Position numbers and translations under genes: made by a program. Positions 8,545 through 17,024 of a DNA stretch of 64,000 nucleotides are shown in pieces. The stretch comes from a virus, in the IMG/VR virus record IMGVR_UViG_3300010883_000007, positions 1 through 64,000 of that record; one strand, given 5' to 3'. Below the pieces are notes generated by a model. It was not told the origin of the DNA. It was given only the letters and a program-made list of their open reading frames with translations, and did no database searches. Within the stretch, counting starts at the first letter, position 1. Every line of letters starts with the position of its first letter.

Positions 8545-11500
8545 TCATGGAGCTGACTTGTTACCAGTTGTTGCAATTCCAACATCGGCGAGGATGATGG
8601 CCTCGGCTAATTTCTCGGCAGACATCTCCACTTTAACAGAGAGATTCACATTGACATTCTCGTGGACCACGGTGAGCTTCTTTCCGTTGGCGAGACTCTT
8701 ACCGATGTCTATTACTGCCATGATCTCTTCACGACTGCCATCCCCAAAGCTCAGCATCTCTGCTTCCAGCTCTGCGAAGGAGTTTTTTATGGCCGCGACC
8801 TTCTCGCCCAGGTTGGGAGGCATCTTGTCGATGGATCCCACTGTAGTGTCGATGAACTTTCCAAAGTTAGTCATTGACTTGATATGAAAATTACCCGAGG
8901 ACTTATAGACCGATGCACCAATTTCGGCCATCGAGGTGATGGCCGACTGGATGCTAGGGACAGACTTCACGAACACCTGGGATAGTCTCGCAATCTCTGC
9001 GGCTTCACCGCCGTCACTACCACCGATGTTCTTGACTTCACCCAAAGCTGAGGTGAAGGCACCCATGGCCTTAAAAGCATCAGGTAGAGCTTTGAGGGAG
9101 TGTCGGTACTTGTAGACGTCGGAGACTCCCTTCCCCTTAACCATCGCGATAATCTTGTTTAGAACATTACCCATCTGGTCGCCTATCACATCAGAGAGTT
9201 CATTGATAAGCAATACGGCGCTAGCGACCCTCTTCTTAAATGTCCCCGGTGTGGATGCAGAACCGGCTGGGGGCATGAATCCGGCCATCTCGCCGATTGC
9301 GCCGGCGAAGTTGCCCACGACACCAAAGGCGTCCGCGATGATCTTAATCCTCGCGGTGATCCCTGCGTCCAGGCTTATGCCTTTGGCCATCTCCAGGATC
9401 GCGCCTAAAACCCGGCCCATTGCTCCGGGGGCTGTGCCTTTGCCGGCGAGAGAGTCTGTTATCTTCTCAATGAGACCACCCGAGCCGAACACAAGATCCA
9501 ACGCGGCAGTAGGCGTCTTAGCGCTCGGGATTATCTTTTTCATGTCCCCTATAACCTTGGCAAACTTTCCTAAGATACCCATTGCTTCGCCAATGATCTT
9601 GATTTTTTCTCCGATGTGTCGGTCCTTCATTCCAGCTGCCATCGTCTTTACAGCGCTAAACACCTTCTGGATATGTCCTCCGGTTCCATCCGTACCCAGC
9701 ATCGCATCCATGACTCCGCTTATAAATTTGAGCGTCGCTTCGAGGCGTTTCGAGGGGTCTCCCTTAGAAGGAACTATGGATCCGACTTCCTTCATAACCT
9801 TAGACATTTTGCCCAACAGTCCTATAGAGTCTGCAATCAGAGGAAGGACTGCCTTAAGCTGCTTGGTAGCCGCCGGGGTTAAGGTTGAGGCCACTTCCTT
9901 GACGCTGAGCATGATCTTAGCGATGCCGTCTGACATTGTCTCCATCATGCAGCTCATAAACTTCGATGTGGCATCCAGAGCCTCGGGATCGAACTTCGAG
10001 CTGAACATTCCCTCTTTCCTCAGAGATTTTAGCATCTCCGGGTCAGGCTTCATGGCCTTCAACAGATCACCAACGGGTTTCATGATCCCAGCAATTATCA
10101 TGGCGCTCTCAACCTGGGCGTCGGTGAGGGTCGTTGAGGTCATCTTGTCTATGAGTCCCTCCAGACCGCCGAGCATAGAGTCCATAAACCCTGCTGCTGA
10201 GTCCATGACTTTCACAGCGCCCTCCGCGTCGCCGCCCATATCACCCAGCCCGGTCACCATCGAGCCCAGGCCTGATATCATCTCCATCAGCGGGGTGATT
10301 GCCTCCATTTTCTCCTTGAACGCGCCAGCATCTCCCATCTCCAGGGCAGCAATATTCGCGACAGCAGGACCCAGGAACTTCTTGAGACCCTCCGCAAGCA
10401 TGAGAATAGCAGCGAATCCAACAGCTGCTACGACAGCTACCATGGGATTGAGGAATACAGCCCCCAGCATGAGTGACGCAGCACCCACACCCACCAGAAC
10501 GGCGAAGAGCAGGCCAAGGGCCTCGAGACCAGTCACCATCGAGCCGAGCTTACCGAGTGGGCCTGACATATTCTTATTGAAGGATGTGAGCGCCGGAGCC
10601 AAGAACTTGCCCACGGCCCAGATGAAGGCTGCTACTGGCAGTAGGCCTATAGCACCGATGGCTGCGATGACTCCAGCGGTGACTGCGATGACTGCCAGAA
10701 TTGCGACTGCTCCGAATATCACCACCAGCTGTAGGAATGTCTTGCCTAATTCCCCCCAGTCCAGCTTGGCTGCCTTAAGAGCACCGGTCATAACACCCAG
10801 GGACCAGATCAGGCCACCGGGGATAGCCATGGCCATTGCGAATAGGGCTATTCCTCCCATTGCTACTGCCGCAATACCTGCTGTAACCCCGGCAAAGATT
10901 GCGATGGGAGCGATAATGGCGATCGCACCAAAGATTCCCACCAGCTTCAAGAAAGTCTTGGCCAGGTCACCCCACTTGACCTTCTTCGAAGCCGTCGACA
11001 TGTGGGCGAAGGCTGGCACGGCGAGCTCTGCTAGTGCCACCGCAAAGGCAGCGACTCCAAGTGTTCCCAGGGAAGCGCCCCAGGCCAGGCCGCCCACGAT
11101 GATTGCGGCCTTTGACATCAATATCATGGAACCCATAACTACTGCAAGGGCGATGAAGATTTTGGCGAGGGCCGACCAGCTGGGGACAGTCTTGGTTGCC
11201 AGATAGAATAATGCTAGAACCAGAACTACGGCCCCTAGGGCAACAAGAAAAGCAGCCACACCTATTAGCGGAATAATCGCTATGATACCGGCAACGCCGG
11301 CAACGATTGCTGCCACTGCTGTGACTGCGATGGCGAGCATGACAATTGCCAGACCGCCGAAGCCCTTGACCAGATCCGGCATCGCTGTGACGATGAGCCC
11401 CCACGCGCTCGACTTCGCGAGCCCTTCCAGGGCGATTGCGAAGAGCACAAGGGTCCCGGCGAAGACGATGGCTCCGAGGAGACCGACGATGGCGGCGCCG

Positions 11501-14250
11501 ATGAGGGGTGCGACGAGGGTTGCTGCGGCCCATGCCATGAGAGCAACAGCAGCGACTGAAACTCCCAGTGCGATCATACCGAGGCCAACGTCCACCCATG
11601 GCACGCCCTTGAAGACCTTGGCTATCACACGGAGCGTCATTGCAAAGACGACACCCGCGGTTGCCATCAGTAAAGCCGCGCCAATCAGGCCGACCATGGC
11701 CATACCAATCGCACCCATTGGGATCTTGCTTCCCACATGTGCGACAACTGCCATGGCAACAACTGCCACTGCGAAGGCAGCCATGGCTCCCAGCACTGTT
11801 TTAATAGGCAGTTTGCTGATGATAGCTGTCACCATTAACACACCCACAGCCATTACTGCCATGGCTGGAAGGAATGAGAGGGCCAGCAGCCCCATCTTGA
11901 GTCCGGCCTGAACTATGGATTTGGCAGGAATCATGGCTATTGTTTGTACGAAGACATTCAATCCCATGGCCATTCCAGAGAAACCCGACTTGAGAGTGTC
12001 ACCCAGCGCCGATGCGCCGCCTCCGCCTCCTGGAATTGTGGGTGTTGCGGATCCCATCATCTTCCCGAGGCCCTTGCCAATGAGAGAGGCACCCTTGGCA
12101 ACGACAGCACCAATCATCGCGTTAGCAACTGCGGTGAGGATCATCTTGGCTATGATAACACCCAGGATGGCCTTGCCCGCCTTGATCAGAAACGGACTAA
12201 CCTTTATGAAAAGGATCTTGAACATTTTAACCAGGGAGGGCTGTATTATCTTCCACATTGTGACAAGAAGATTTCCGAGGGACTTCGCCAGGGACATGAG
12301 TGCTGTCTTGATAGATCCCATCACAGCGCCGCCGCCAGAGAATCCCTTCGACAGCCTCGCAGATATCGTGTCGAGGAGTTTGGCCAGACCTTGTGCTGCC
12401 CTAATCAGCAGGGCTTTGAAGATCACCGCGAAGGTCTTGATCATCGTCTTACCGCCCGCCATGATCTTCTTTCCAGCTGTGCCGCCACTCCCAAAGAATC
12501 CCATGAAGGCATTGGTCATATTCTTGATGAAGCTATCGACACCCGCTTTGGGATCACTCTTGAGGTCGAGAAAGAACTTCTTGAATATTCCCTTAACCTT
12601 CTCCATCAGCCTGGTATAGCGTGCTGGATCAAACAGGTCTGATATACCGGTCATTAGCTGCTTGACCCCGGGGAACATCTGCACAAACATCTTGCCGACC
12701 TGAATGCCCGCCCTGTGCACGATCCTCAGCGACTTTCGAATGTTGCGCATCATCTTTCGGAAGGGTGCGCTCCTCTTGATGCCTCGCTCGAAGCCCTTGG
12801 CAAACGCATCGAAGAAGCCCTTAAAGCCAGACTGGCCGGTTTGGGTCATCTTCTTGATGGAGTCAGCTAATTCCTTCGTGGCCTCCGCCTGGGTCAGTTG
12901 TTTGGACTCAGCATCCTCGGCGCCCTCCATCATCTCATCATAAGATAATCCCATGTTCTTCTGGGAAAGTGCAGTCTTTGCAGCTTCCTCAGAAAGTCCC
13001 ATCTGACTAGCTAGTAGCTTAAGCTCCTGTCGGGACATGTCCTCAACAGATTTACCCGCCTCATGGAAAGATTTTTTCAATATGTCGATGCGTTCAGCAG
13101 GACTCTGGGCATTCATCATCTTCATAGCATCGACATTCATGCCGAAGGCCTGGGAGAGTTGTGCTGCACCCGAAGCGGCGTCCTCGAAGTTATCGAACTT
13201 ATCGATAACCCCCATCATGTCCTTAATCTCCATGCCGAGCTTGGTGGCATAGATTGCAGTGGCACCCAGCTCCTTCCGGGTCATGGAACCAAAATTGGAC
13301 ACATCTCCCTTCATTGTTGCCATGGCCTTGCCAACCACCTTTGCATTAACATCAAAGGCCTTACCCATGTTGATTGCCATGGAGGCGAACTTGGTCTGTT
13401 CCTCCACAGCATCCTTGCCGGCATTTTTGGCCATCTTGAGCATGGTGGCCTGCTGTTCAGCAGTCATGCCTAGAGCCATGCGGTAGGTCATCAGGACACC
13501 CTCCTGCCCCTTTAGATCTCCCATCAACCCATTATAGGCAGCGCCCAGAGCAGTGACCATCTCCTGATTGTACTTCATGGCTGCAGCCACGCCCTCAGGC
13601 CCGAAGCCAAAGACCCTGGCTAGGGACAGACCACTGCCGCCTAGACTTGATGACTCTGATCGGAGTGTTCTTAGAGAATCAGCTGCGGCCTTGCCCTCGT
13701 TGGAAGCAAGAGAGCCCAACTCTCCCCTGATATCCTCCAGGGCCTTTCGAATGGGCGAGTCACCAGAGCCCGCCTGTGCCATCCCAATCAGACCGGAGAA
13801 GATCTTCCAGGGTGTCATAATAACAGTTGCTGCAAGGTTCGCCATGCTCTTGGTCATGGAGAAGAGACCCTTGCCCATCGCAGATATCAGACCCAGGCCT
13901 CCCTTGAAGCCCGAGAGTAAGCCCACTCCGAGGCCGACTGCAGCGCCCTTAGCGGCTGTTACCTTATCCATGAAGCCGCCGGCTGCTTCCTCGGCATCGT
14001 TCATAGCTGCTGTAGTGTCAGTACCGAACCGCTGTGCGTCTGTCGCTGCCTGCTGGAGGCCCGCCTGAACATTATTGAGGCGATCTTCCATCTGGTCCAG
14101 CTGCTCGCACTTGAGAGCCTTGCAGAGCTCCATCGCGATACGAGCCTGGCTATCCAGATGCTTCGACTGATTCTTCAGGATCGCCTCACGATCCTGGAGC
14201 GTCTTGTTTATCTCTTGCTGTATTTTAAGCTGATTGCCGAGATCTGCCAT
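8545..14250 (-). CDS. Tail tape measure protein
   Basis: At 1901 residues this is the longest gene here. The N-terminal region is coiled coil ('MADLGNQLKIQQEINKTLQD'). A very long middle (roughly residues 650-1250) is made of repeated Ala/Gly/Val/Ile-rich hydrophobic helices, and the C-terminal part is again helical. That layout and its position downstream of sheath, tube and gp26-like genes are typical of tape measure proteins, which set tail length and may help DNA enter the cell. Using the usual rule of about 0.15 nm per residue, it would predict a tail near 280 nm (inference). Its high-GC, alanine-rich codons create long open frames on the opposite strand (for example 9155-11206) that are shadows. 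Confidence 0.88.
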   Translation of the reverse strand: MADLGNQLKIQQEINKTLQDREAILKNQSKHLDSQARIAMELCKALKCEQLDQMEDRLNNVQAGLQQAATDAQRFGTDTTAAMNDAEEAAGGFMDKVTAAKGAAVGLGVGLLSGFKGGLGLISAMGKGLFSMTKSMANLAATVIMTPWKIFSGLIGMAQAGSGDSPIRKALEDIRGELGSLASNEGKAAADSLRTLRSESSSLGGSGLSLARVFGFGPEGVAAAMKYNQEMVTALGAAYNGLMGDLKGQEGVLMTYRMALGMTAEQQATMLKMAKNAGKDAVEEQTKFASMAINMGKAFDVNAKVVGKAMATMKGDVSNFGSMTRKELGATAIYATKLGMEIKDMMGVIDKFDNFEDAASGAAQLSQAFGMNVDAMKMMNAQSPAERIDILKKSFHEAGKSVEDMSRQELKLLASQMGLSEEAAKTALSQKNMGLSYDEMMEGAEDAESKQLTQAEATKELADSIKKMTQTGQSGFKGFFDAFAKGFERGIKRSAPFRKMMRNIRKSLRIVHRAGIQVGKMFVQMFPGVKQLMTGISDLFDPARYTRLMEKVKGIFKKFFLDLKSDPKAGVDSFIKNMTNAFMGFFGSGGTAGKKIMAGGKTMIKTFAVIFKALLIRAAQGLAKLLDTISARLSKGFSGGGAVMGSIKTALMSLAKSLGNLLVTMWKIIQPSLVKMFKILFIKVSPFLIKAGKAILGVIIAKMILTAVANAMIGAVVAKGASLIGKGLGKMMGSATPTIPGGGGGASALGDTLKSGFSGMAMGLNVFVQTIAMIPAKSIVQAGLKMGLLALSFLPAMAVMAVGVLMVTAIISKLPIKTVLGAMAAFAVAVVAMAVVAHVGSKIPMGAIGMAMVGLIGAALLMATAGVVFAMTLRVIAKVFKGVPWVDVGLGMIALGVSVAAVALMAWAAATLVAPLIGAAIVGLLGAIVFAGTLVLFAIALEGLAKSSAWGLIVTAMPDLVKGFGGLAIVMLAIAVTAVAAIVAGVAGIIAIIPLIGVAAFLVALGAVVLVLALFYLATKTVPSWSALAKIFIALAVVMGSMILMSKAAIIVGGLAWGASLGTLGVAAFAVALAELAVPAFAHMSTASKKVKWGDLAKTFLKLVGIFGAIAIIAPIAIFAGVTAGIAAVAMGGIALFAMAMAIPGGLIWSLGVMTGALKAAKLDWGELGKTFLQLVVIFGAVAILAVIAVTAGVIAAIGAIGLLPVAAFIWAVGKFLAPALTSFNKNMSGPLGKLGSMVTGLEALGLLFAVLVGVGAASLMLGAVFLNPMVAVVAAVGFAAILMLAEGLKKFLGPAVANIAALEMGDAGAFKEKMEAITPLMEMISGLGSMVTGLGDMGGDAEGAVKVMDSAAGFMDSMLGGLEGLIDKMTSTTLTDAQVESAMIIAGIMKPVGDLLKAMKPDPEMLKSLRKEGMFSSKFDPEALDATSKFMSCMMETMSDGIAKIMLSVKEVASTLTPAATKQLKAVLPLIADSIGLLGKMSKVMKEVGSIVPSKGDPSKRLEATLKFISGVMDAMLGTDGTGGHIQKVFSAVKTMAAGMKDRHIGEKIKIIGEAMGILGKFAKVIGDMKKIIPSAKTPTAALDLVFGSGGLIEKITDSLAGKGTAPGAMGRVLGAILEMAKGISLDAGITARIKIIADAFGVVGNFAGAIGEMAGFMPPAGSASTPGTFKKRVASAVLLINELSDVIGDQMGNVLNKIIAMVKGKGVSDVYKYRHSLKALPDAFKAMGAFTSALGEVKNIGGSDGGEAAEIARLSQVFVKSVPSIQSAITSMAEIGASVYKSSGNFHIKSMTNFGKFIDTTVGSIDKMPPNLGEKVAAIKNSFAELEAEMLSFGDGSREEIMAVIDIGKSLANGKKLTVVHENVNVNLSVKVEMSAEKLAEAIILADVGIATTGNKSAP

Positions 14251-14284
14251 GACTTATAACACTACCCACAGAACTGTTCTACTG

Positions 14285-14291
14285 TAAGTAT
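14285..14291 (-). promoter_or_regulatory. ATACTTA motif upstream of tape measure, candidate promoter element
   Basis: Coding strand AATACTTACAG, 35 bases before the tape measure ATG, in the gap after the upstream small gene. It matches the ATAYTTA consensus shared with other gaps at nearly the same distance. Confidence 0.4.
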
Positions 14292-14314
14292 TGCTGAAGT
14301 ACACTTAGCAGCCC

Positions 14315-14575
14315 CTACAGACGCCAGCGAAAACCGGTAACCTGATTAAACTCTTTGGCTGCCTCTTTCTTGACCCTCATGAGGCTAAGAATACGGGAGA
14401 GATCAGCATCTTCCTTGATGAGTTCAATATAGAGATTGCGGCTCGCATTAAGAACTGACCGGGTTGCCTTGATTCGGGCCCTTGACCCTTGAATCTTGAT
14501 TCCCGTGGTCTCGCCCAGGATGTATCTTGCTGAGGCCCTGGTTAGATTGTCCAAGAACTTTTCATTACTCTTCAT
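14315..14575 (-). CDS. Small helical protein of unknown function upstream of tape measure
   Basis: An 87-residue basic, helical protein ('MKSNEKFLDNL', 'SVLNASRNLYIELIKEDADL'). The open frame extends to 14605, but ATG 14575 is the likely start because AGGAGG lies ten bases upstream. It sits between the gp26-like/chaperone ORFs and the tape measure gene, where tail assembly factors are commonly encoded. I do not recognise the family. A tail-assembly or tail-completion role is inferred from position only. Confidence 0.65.
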   Translation of the reverse strand: MKSNEKFLDNLTRASARYILGETTGIKIQGSRARIKATRSVLNASRNLYIELIKEDADLSRILSLMRVKKEAAKEFNQVTGFRWRL

Positions 14576-14594
14576 AGAAACATGCCTCCTGGGC

Positions 14595-14602
14595 ATAAAT
14601 AT
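14595..14602 (-). promoter_or_regulatory. ATATTTAT motif, candidate promoter element
   Basis: Coding strand GATATTTATG, 20 bases before the ATG at 14575 and inside the 39-base gap after the preceding ORF. It matches ATAYTTA with T instead of G at the last position. Confidence 0.3.
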
Positions 14603-14614
14603 CATTCTGTATGA

Positions 14615-14818
14615 CTATGTGAACCTACGAAGTTTTGCCGGCACCTGGGACCTAGCTCTTCCCATCATTTCCCGAGCCTCAGGGTGGTTCGTGTGTGCTG
14701 CACGGTTCCCACCCTCTCCTGACTTCTTAAGCTCTTTATTGATACGTTCAATGAACCACGTTCGCTGCCAGATGGGTATATTATAGACTTCTACATAGGA
14801 GAACCCCATGTAGTACAT
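14615..14818 (-). CDS. Tail assembly chaperone candidate, probably reached by frameshift from the gp26-like gene
   Basis: From ATG 14818 the product has 67 residues, with 'MGFSYVEVYNIPIWQRTWF' followed by a charged helix, a pattern I associate with small ORFs near gp26-type genes. That ATG has no Shine-Dalgarno site. The frame stays open upstream for 17 more codons (GLTPTDKSYYLEHIFLL), which look like part of the same helix. It reaches the run of seven T residues (14876-14870) in the last codons of the upstream gene. A +1 (or -2) shift there would join the two. The pair lies just upstream of the tape measure, where tail assembly chaperones are normally made by frameshifting. An ATG start remains the alternative. 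Confidence 0.6.
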   Translation of the reverse strand: MYYMGFSYVEVYNIPIWQRTWFIERINKELKKSGEGGNRAAHTNHPEAREMMGRARSQVPAKLRRFT

Positions 14819-14852
14819 TAGCAGAAAGATGTGCTCGAGGTAGTAGCTCTTA

Positions 14853-15713
14853 TCAGTTGGTGTCAGGCCAAAAAAACGAGGCCCCCAGGGGGAGCCGCAC
14901 CTCCGAGTGTTCCAGGCAGGAGGGACAGTCCATCCAGGACTTCATCTCAATGCCGGGCTCACTCTTATCGATGAACGTGCGAAGATCCAGGGAATCCCTG
15001 GCAGGCATGTTTCGAATGAAGTGGCTAATCTTGGACTTATCTGTGATATTCTCAATGGAAACAATAGCATGCTGCAGCCTGGTTGTTACCAGTGTATCAG
15101 CCGTGACTCCCTGCTTCTTTCTTCGTTCCATCATAACTGTAATATTGGTCTCATCAATTCCAGTGAGGAAGCGAAATCGAATCTTCTTCTTAGTCACCGG
15201 AAGGGTAAACTCGAACAGGTTCGCGCCCTGGGCAACGGGCTCAATATCGAGGCGGCCGATCGGAAGGTCAGCTAGCTGGAACGACTGCTTGGAGCGCTCG
15301 CCACAGTCTGGGCAGTCGACCTCAACATCGTAGCTCGATCCGTAGCCTGTGATCCGGAGGGCAGTCATAATAGCATTTCTGTCACCGGAGAGCATCTCGT
15401 CCACGTTAATCTGCTTATTGACTAAACACGATTGAAGGAGGTGTGTGATAACTGTCCCCTTCTTAATCAGCGCCCGAGAGGTCAGGATGTCCTCCTCCCG
15501 TGCTGTCATAGCTCGAATCTCAACAGTCTCCTGGCCAGCGAGCGCTGAGTCAGATGGGTATACCACACCACGCGATGGTAGTGGGACAGTCTCGACCGGA
15601 ATCTCAAATCCAAAGTCGTCTCTCATTACATTGTGAGTTTTGAATCCCGCAGACTCAGCCTGTGTGGCTGTAAATACTTCGTTTCGAGATTCTCTAGTTG
15701 GTTCGTCAGACAC
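14853..15713 (-). CDS. gp26-like baseplate hub / tail assembly protein with two CPxC pairs
   Basis: This 286-residue protein resembles the T4 gp26-type baseplate family: 'VPLPSRGVVYP' near residue 45, 'MTAREEDILTSRALIKKG' (69-86), and a late helical domain. Two Cys pairs (C134/C137 in 'DCPDCG' and C263/C266 in 'DCPSCL') could bind one zinc ion. The start is GTG 15713 with AAGGGAG six bases upstream. The last codons read TCG TTT TTT TGG. The run of seven T residues is a plausible slip site into the downstream chaperone-like ORF. Its position before the tape measure fits a tail assembly role. The family call rests on motifs and context. Confidence 0.7.
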   Translation of the reverse strand: MSDEPTRESRNEVFTATQAESAGFKTHNVMRDDFGFEIPVETVPLPSRGVVYPSDSALAGQETVEIRAMTAREEDILTSRALIKKGTVITHLLQSCLVNKQINVDEMLSGDRNAIMTALRITGYGSSYDVEVDCPDCGERSKQSFQLADLPIGRLDIEPVAQGANLFEFTLPVTKKKIRFRFLTGIDETNITVMMERRKKQGVTADTLVTTRLQHAIVSIENITDKSKISHFIRNMPARDSLDLRTFIDKSEPGIEMKSWMDCPSCLEHSEVRLPLGASFFWPDTN

Positions 15714-15749
15714 TTATAACTCCCTTAAACAGATGTGAACATCTTCTAG

Positions 15750-15756
15750 TAAGTAT
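15750..15756 (-). promoter_or_regulatory. ATACTTA motif upstream of the gp26-like gene
   Basis: Coding strand TAATACTTACTAG, 37 bases before the GTG at 15713 and within the 72-base gap after the RNase H-like gene. It matches the ATAYTTA consensus in sequence and spacing. Confidence 0.4.
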
Positions 15757-15785
15757 TACAGCTCTAGAGTGCCCTGTAAAATCAA

Positions 15786-16289
15786 TTAGCTGCTGTCATT
15801 ATCCTGGGCATACACAGCCTTAGAATGTCTATCAGCCACACTGGCAGCCCACGCATCAGGCTTGACACGACAGTCTAAGCCGACACCGGTCGTGTATCCT
15901 GAGAGCATGTCCGCATATCTCGAAGTCGCGTGAGGTGTGCCCTTTGGGCTTATGTCTAGGTGCACCTCCAGATCGCTCACCCCGCAGTCAAAGAGGGTCA
16001 TGGATAAATCAATGGATTTCTGTGCTTCCAGCAGCATTCTCTCACGTAAGTTAGGTATAGACTTTGGATCAACCGTGTGTCTCTGATAGAAATACTTTCC
16101 GCCCTTGCGGAGGGACTCGTTGTAGAGACAAATAACAGTGGCAAATACACACTCGGTACTGCCAGGGAAGGAGTCAGTGCTCACGTATATCCTTCCGCCT
16201 GTTTTCTGATGCTGCCTCGCGGAATCTATAATAGACTCAAAGGGCACCCGCAGACCGCTGCCGTGACGCCAGGTCCGGTCGGAGATCAT
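15786..16289 (-). CDS. RNase H-fold protein of the YkuK/DUF458 type
   Basis: The 167-residue protein contains the acidic motifs of the YkuK-like RNase H family. 'YVSTDSF' (first Asp, about residue 39) is followed by 'FATVICLY', 'YFYQRH', 'EVHLDISPKG' (second Asp), and a C-terminal 'KPDAWAASVADRHSK' with a third Asp. The fold is that of RNase H/RuvC nucleases. The biochemical activity of this family is not well established to my knowledge, so nuclease function is inferred. It is an odd resident of the tail cluster, between the tube and gp26-like genes. A terminator lies upstream (16420-16452), so it probably has its own promoter in the 16290-16419 gap. Confidence 0.75.
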   Translation of the reverse strand: MISDRTWRHGSGLRVPFESIIDSARQHQKTGGRIYVSTDSFPGSTECVFATVICLYNESLRKGGKYFYQRHTVDPKSIPNLRERMLLEAQKSIDLSMTLFDCGVSDLEVHLDISPKGTPHATSRYADMLSGYTTGVGLDCRVKPDAWAASVADRHSKAVYAQDNDSS

Positions 16290-16419
16290 TCACTTCTCGA
16301 GTGTTGAAATCGTCGCATCATCTGCTAGTAGTTGGTCTGGTTGTACAAATTTGTAGTAACTCTGTGTCCCCTGGTCACACTATAACTATAGCAGGCGATG
16401 ATAAAGAATCCCCAGATAC

Positions 16420-16452
16420 AAAAACACCTCCTAGTTTTCTAGGAGGTGTTTT
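16420..16452. terminator. Strong hairpin terminator after the tail tube gene (probably bidirectional)
   Basis: A 14-base-pair stem (AAAACACCTCCTAG / CTAGGAGGTGTTTT) with a TTTT loop. On the minus strand the hairpin runs straight into TTTTTG, 29 bases after the tube stop codon, giving a classical Rho-independent terminator. The plus-strand version also ends in T residues. Confidence 0.85.
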
Positions 16453-16480
16453 CATAATTTGAGAGTCTAGAACTATTTTA

Positions 16481-16969
16481 CTAGTACTGGAGAACTGCGT
16501 TATCGAAGCGAAGAGTGATGGAAACCTCCGTGGGATCTTCTCCCGCATAGTCCAGCTCGCCGAAGGCTGCAGCAGTGAGGAAGCAACCCTTGAGGTCCCA
16601 GAGCTCAACCACTGTTCCAACTGGATCCAGTAGCTTAAGCTGGCAGTCACGCTTGTAGAAATCAGCATAGCCTGCACGGCCTGAGACTGACTCAAAGTGT
16701 GTTCGGACCCACTCCATTACCTGTTGTGCCCCGGAGGGTGCGATTGGATCGTGAAGTGTCACAGTGATCGCATCGAACTTCGTCTTTCCGGCAAGATACC
16801 GGGTGGAGTTCATGAAGGAAATCTCCTGCTCTGCGGTGTTAATGGTCGGCCGAGCGGCTGTCTTCATTAAGAATGAATCGAGTCCCTCAATAGCGAATAC
16901 CCATCTAAATTTGCGCTTTGGCTCAAACTTATTGGGTAGCATATCAGTGACTGAAAGTGTTTCTGCCAT
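16481..16969 (-). CDS. Tail tube protein (gp19-like)
   Basis: The 162-residue protein matches T4 gp19-type tube subunits in length and pattern: an N-terminal 'PKRKFRWVFAIEGLDSF', a middle 'TKFDAITVTLHDPIAP', 'VMEWVRTHFES', and a C-terminal 'EVSITLRFDNAVLQY'. It polymerises into the inner tube through which DNA passes. ATG 16969 has TTTAGGAG upstream. It directly follows the two sheath genes, the normal sheath-tube order, and a strong terminator lies just downstream, so the sheath-tube transcript probably ends there. High expression is expected. Confidence 0.92.
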   Translation of the reverse strand: MAETLSVTDMLPNKFEPKRKFRWVFAIEGLDSFLMKTAARPTINTAEQEISFMNSTRYLAGKTKFDAITVTLHDPIAPSGAQQVMEWVRTHFESVSGRAGYADFYKRDCQLKLLDPVGTVVELWDLKGCFLTAAAFGELDYAGEDPTEVSITLRFDNAVLQY

Positions 16970-17000
16970 TTTCCTAGTCTCCTAAAGTCCTGTGACGTCT

Positions 17001-17008
17001 CTAAATAT
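17001..17008 (-). promoter_or_regulatory. ATATTTAG motif upstream of tail tube
   Basis: Exact coding-strand ATATTTAG, 32 bases before the tube ATG in the 55-base gap after the second sheath gene. It may provide the tube gene with its own late promoter. Confidence 0.45.
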
Positions 17009-17024
17009 CAACGTCAGTAAGTTT

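Noticed and set aside
9155-11206. A 683-codon open frame on the plus strand inside the tape measure gene
   Set aside because: It mirrors the Ala/Gly/Val-rich codons of the tape measure; its product is low-complexity, has no homology I recognise, and its start lacks a ribosome site. Every other gene is on the minus strand.
14853-14880. A lambda-type -1 frameshift at the end of the gp26-like gene
   Set aside because: The -1 frame after the T-run reads TTG GCC TGA and stops at once. Only the +1/-2 frame is open.
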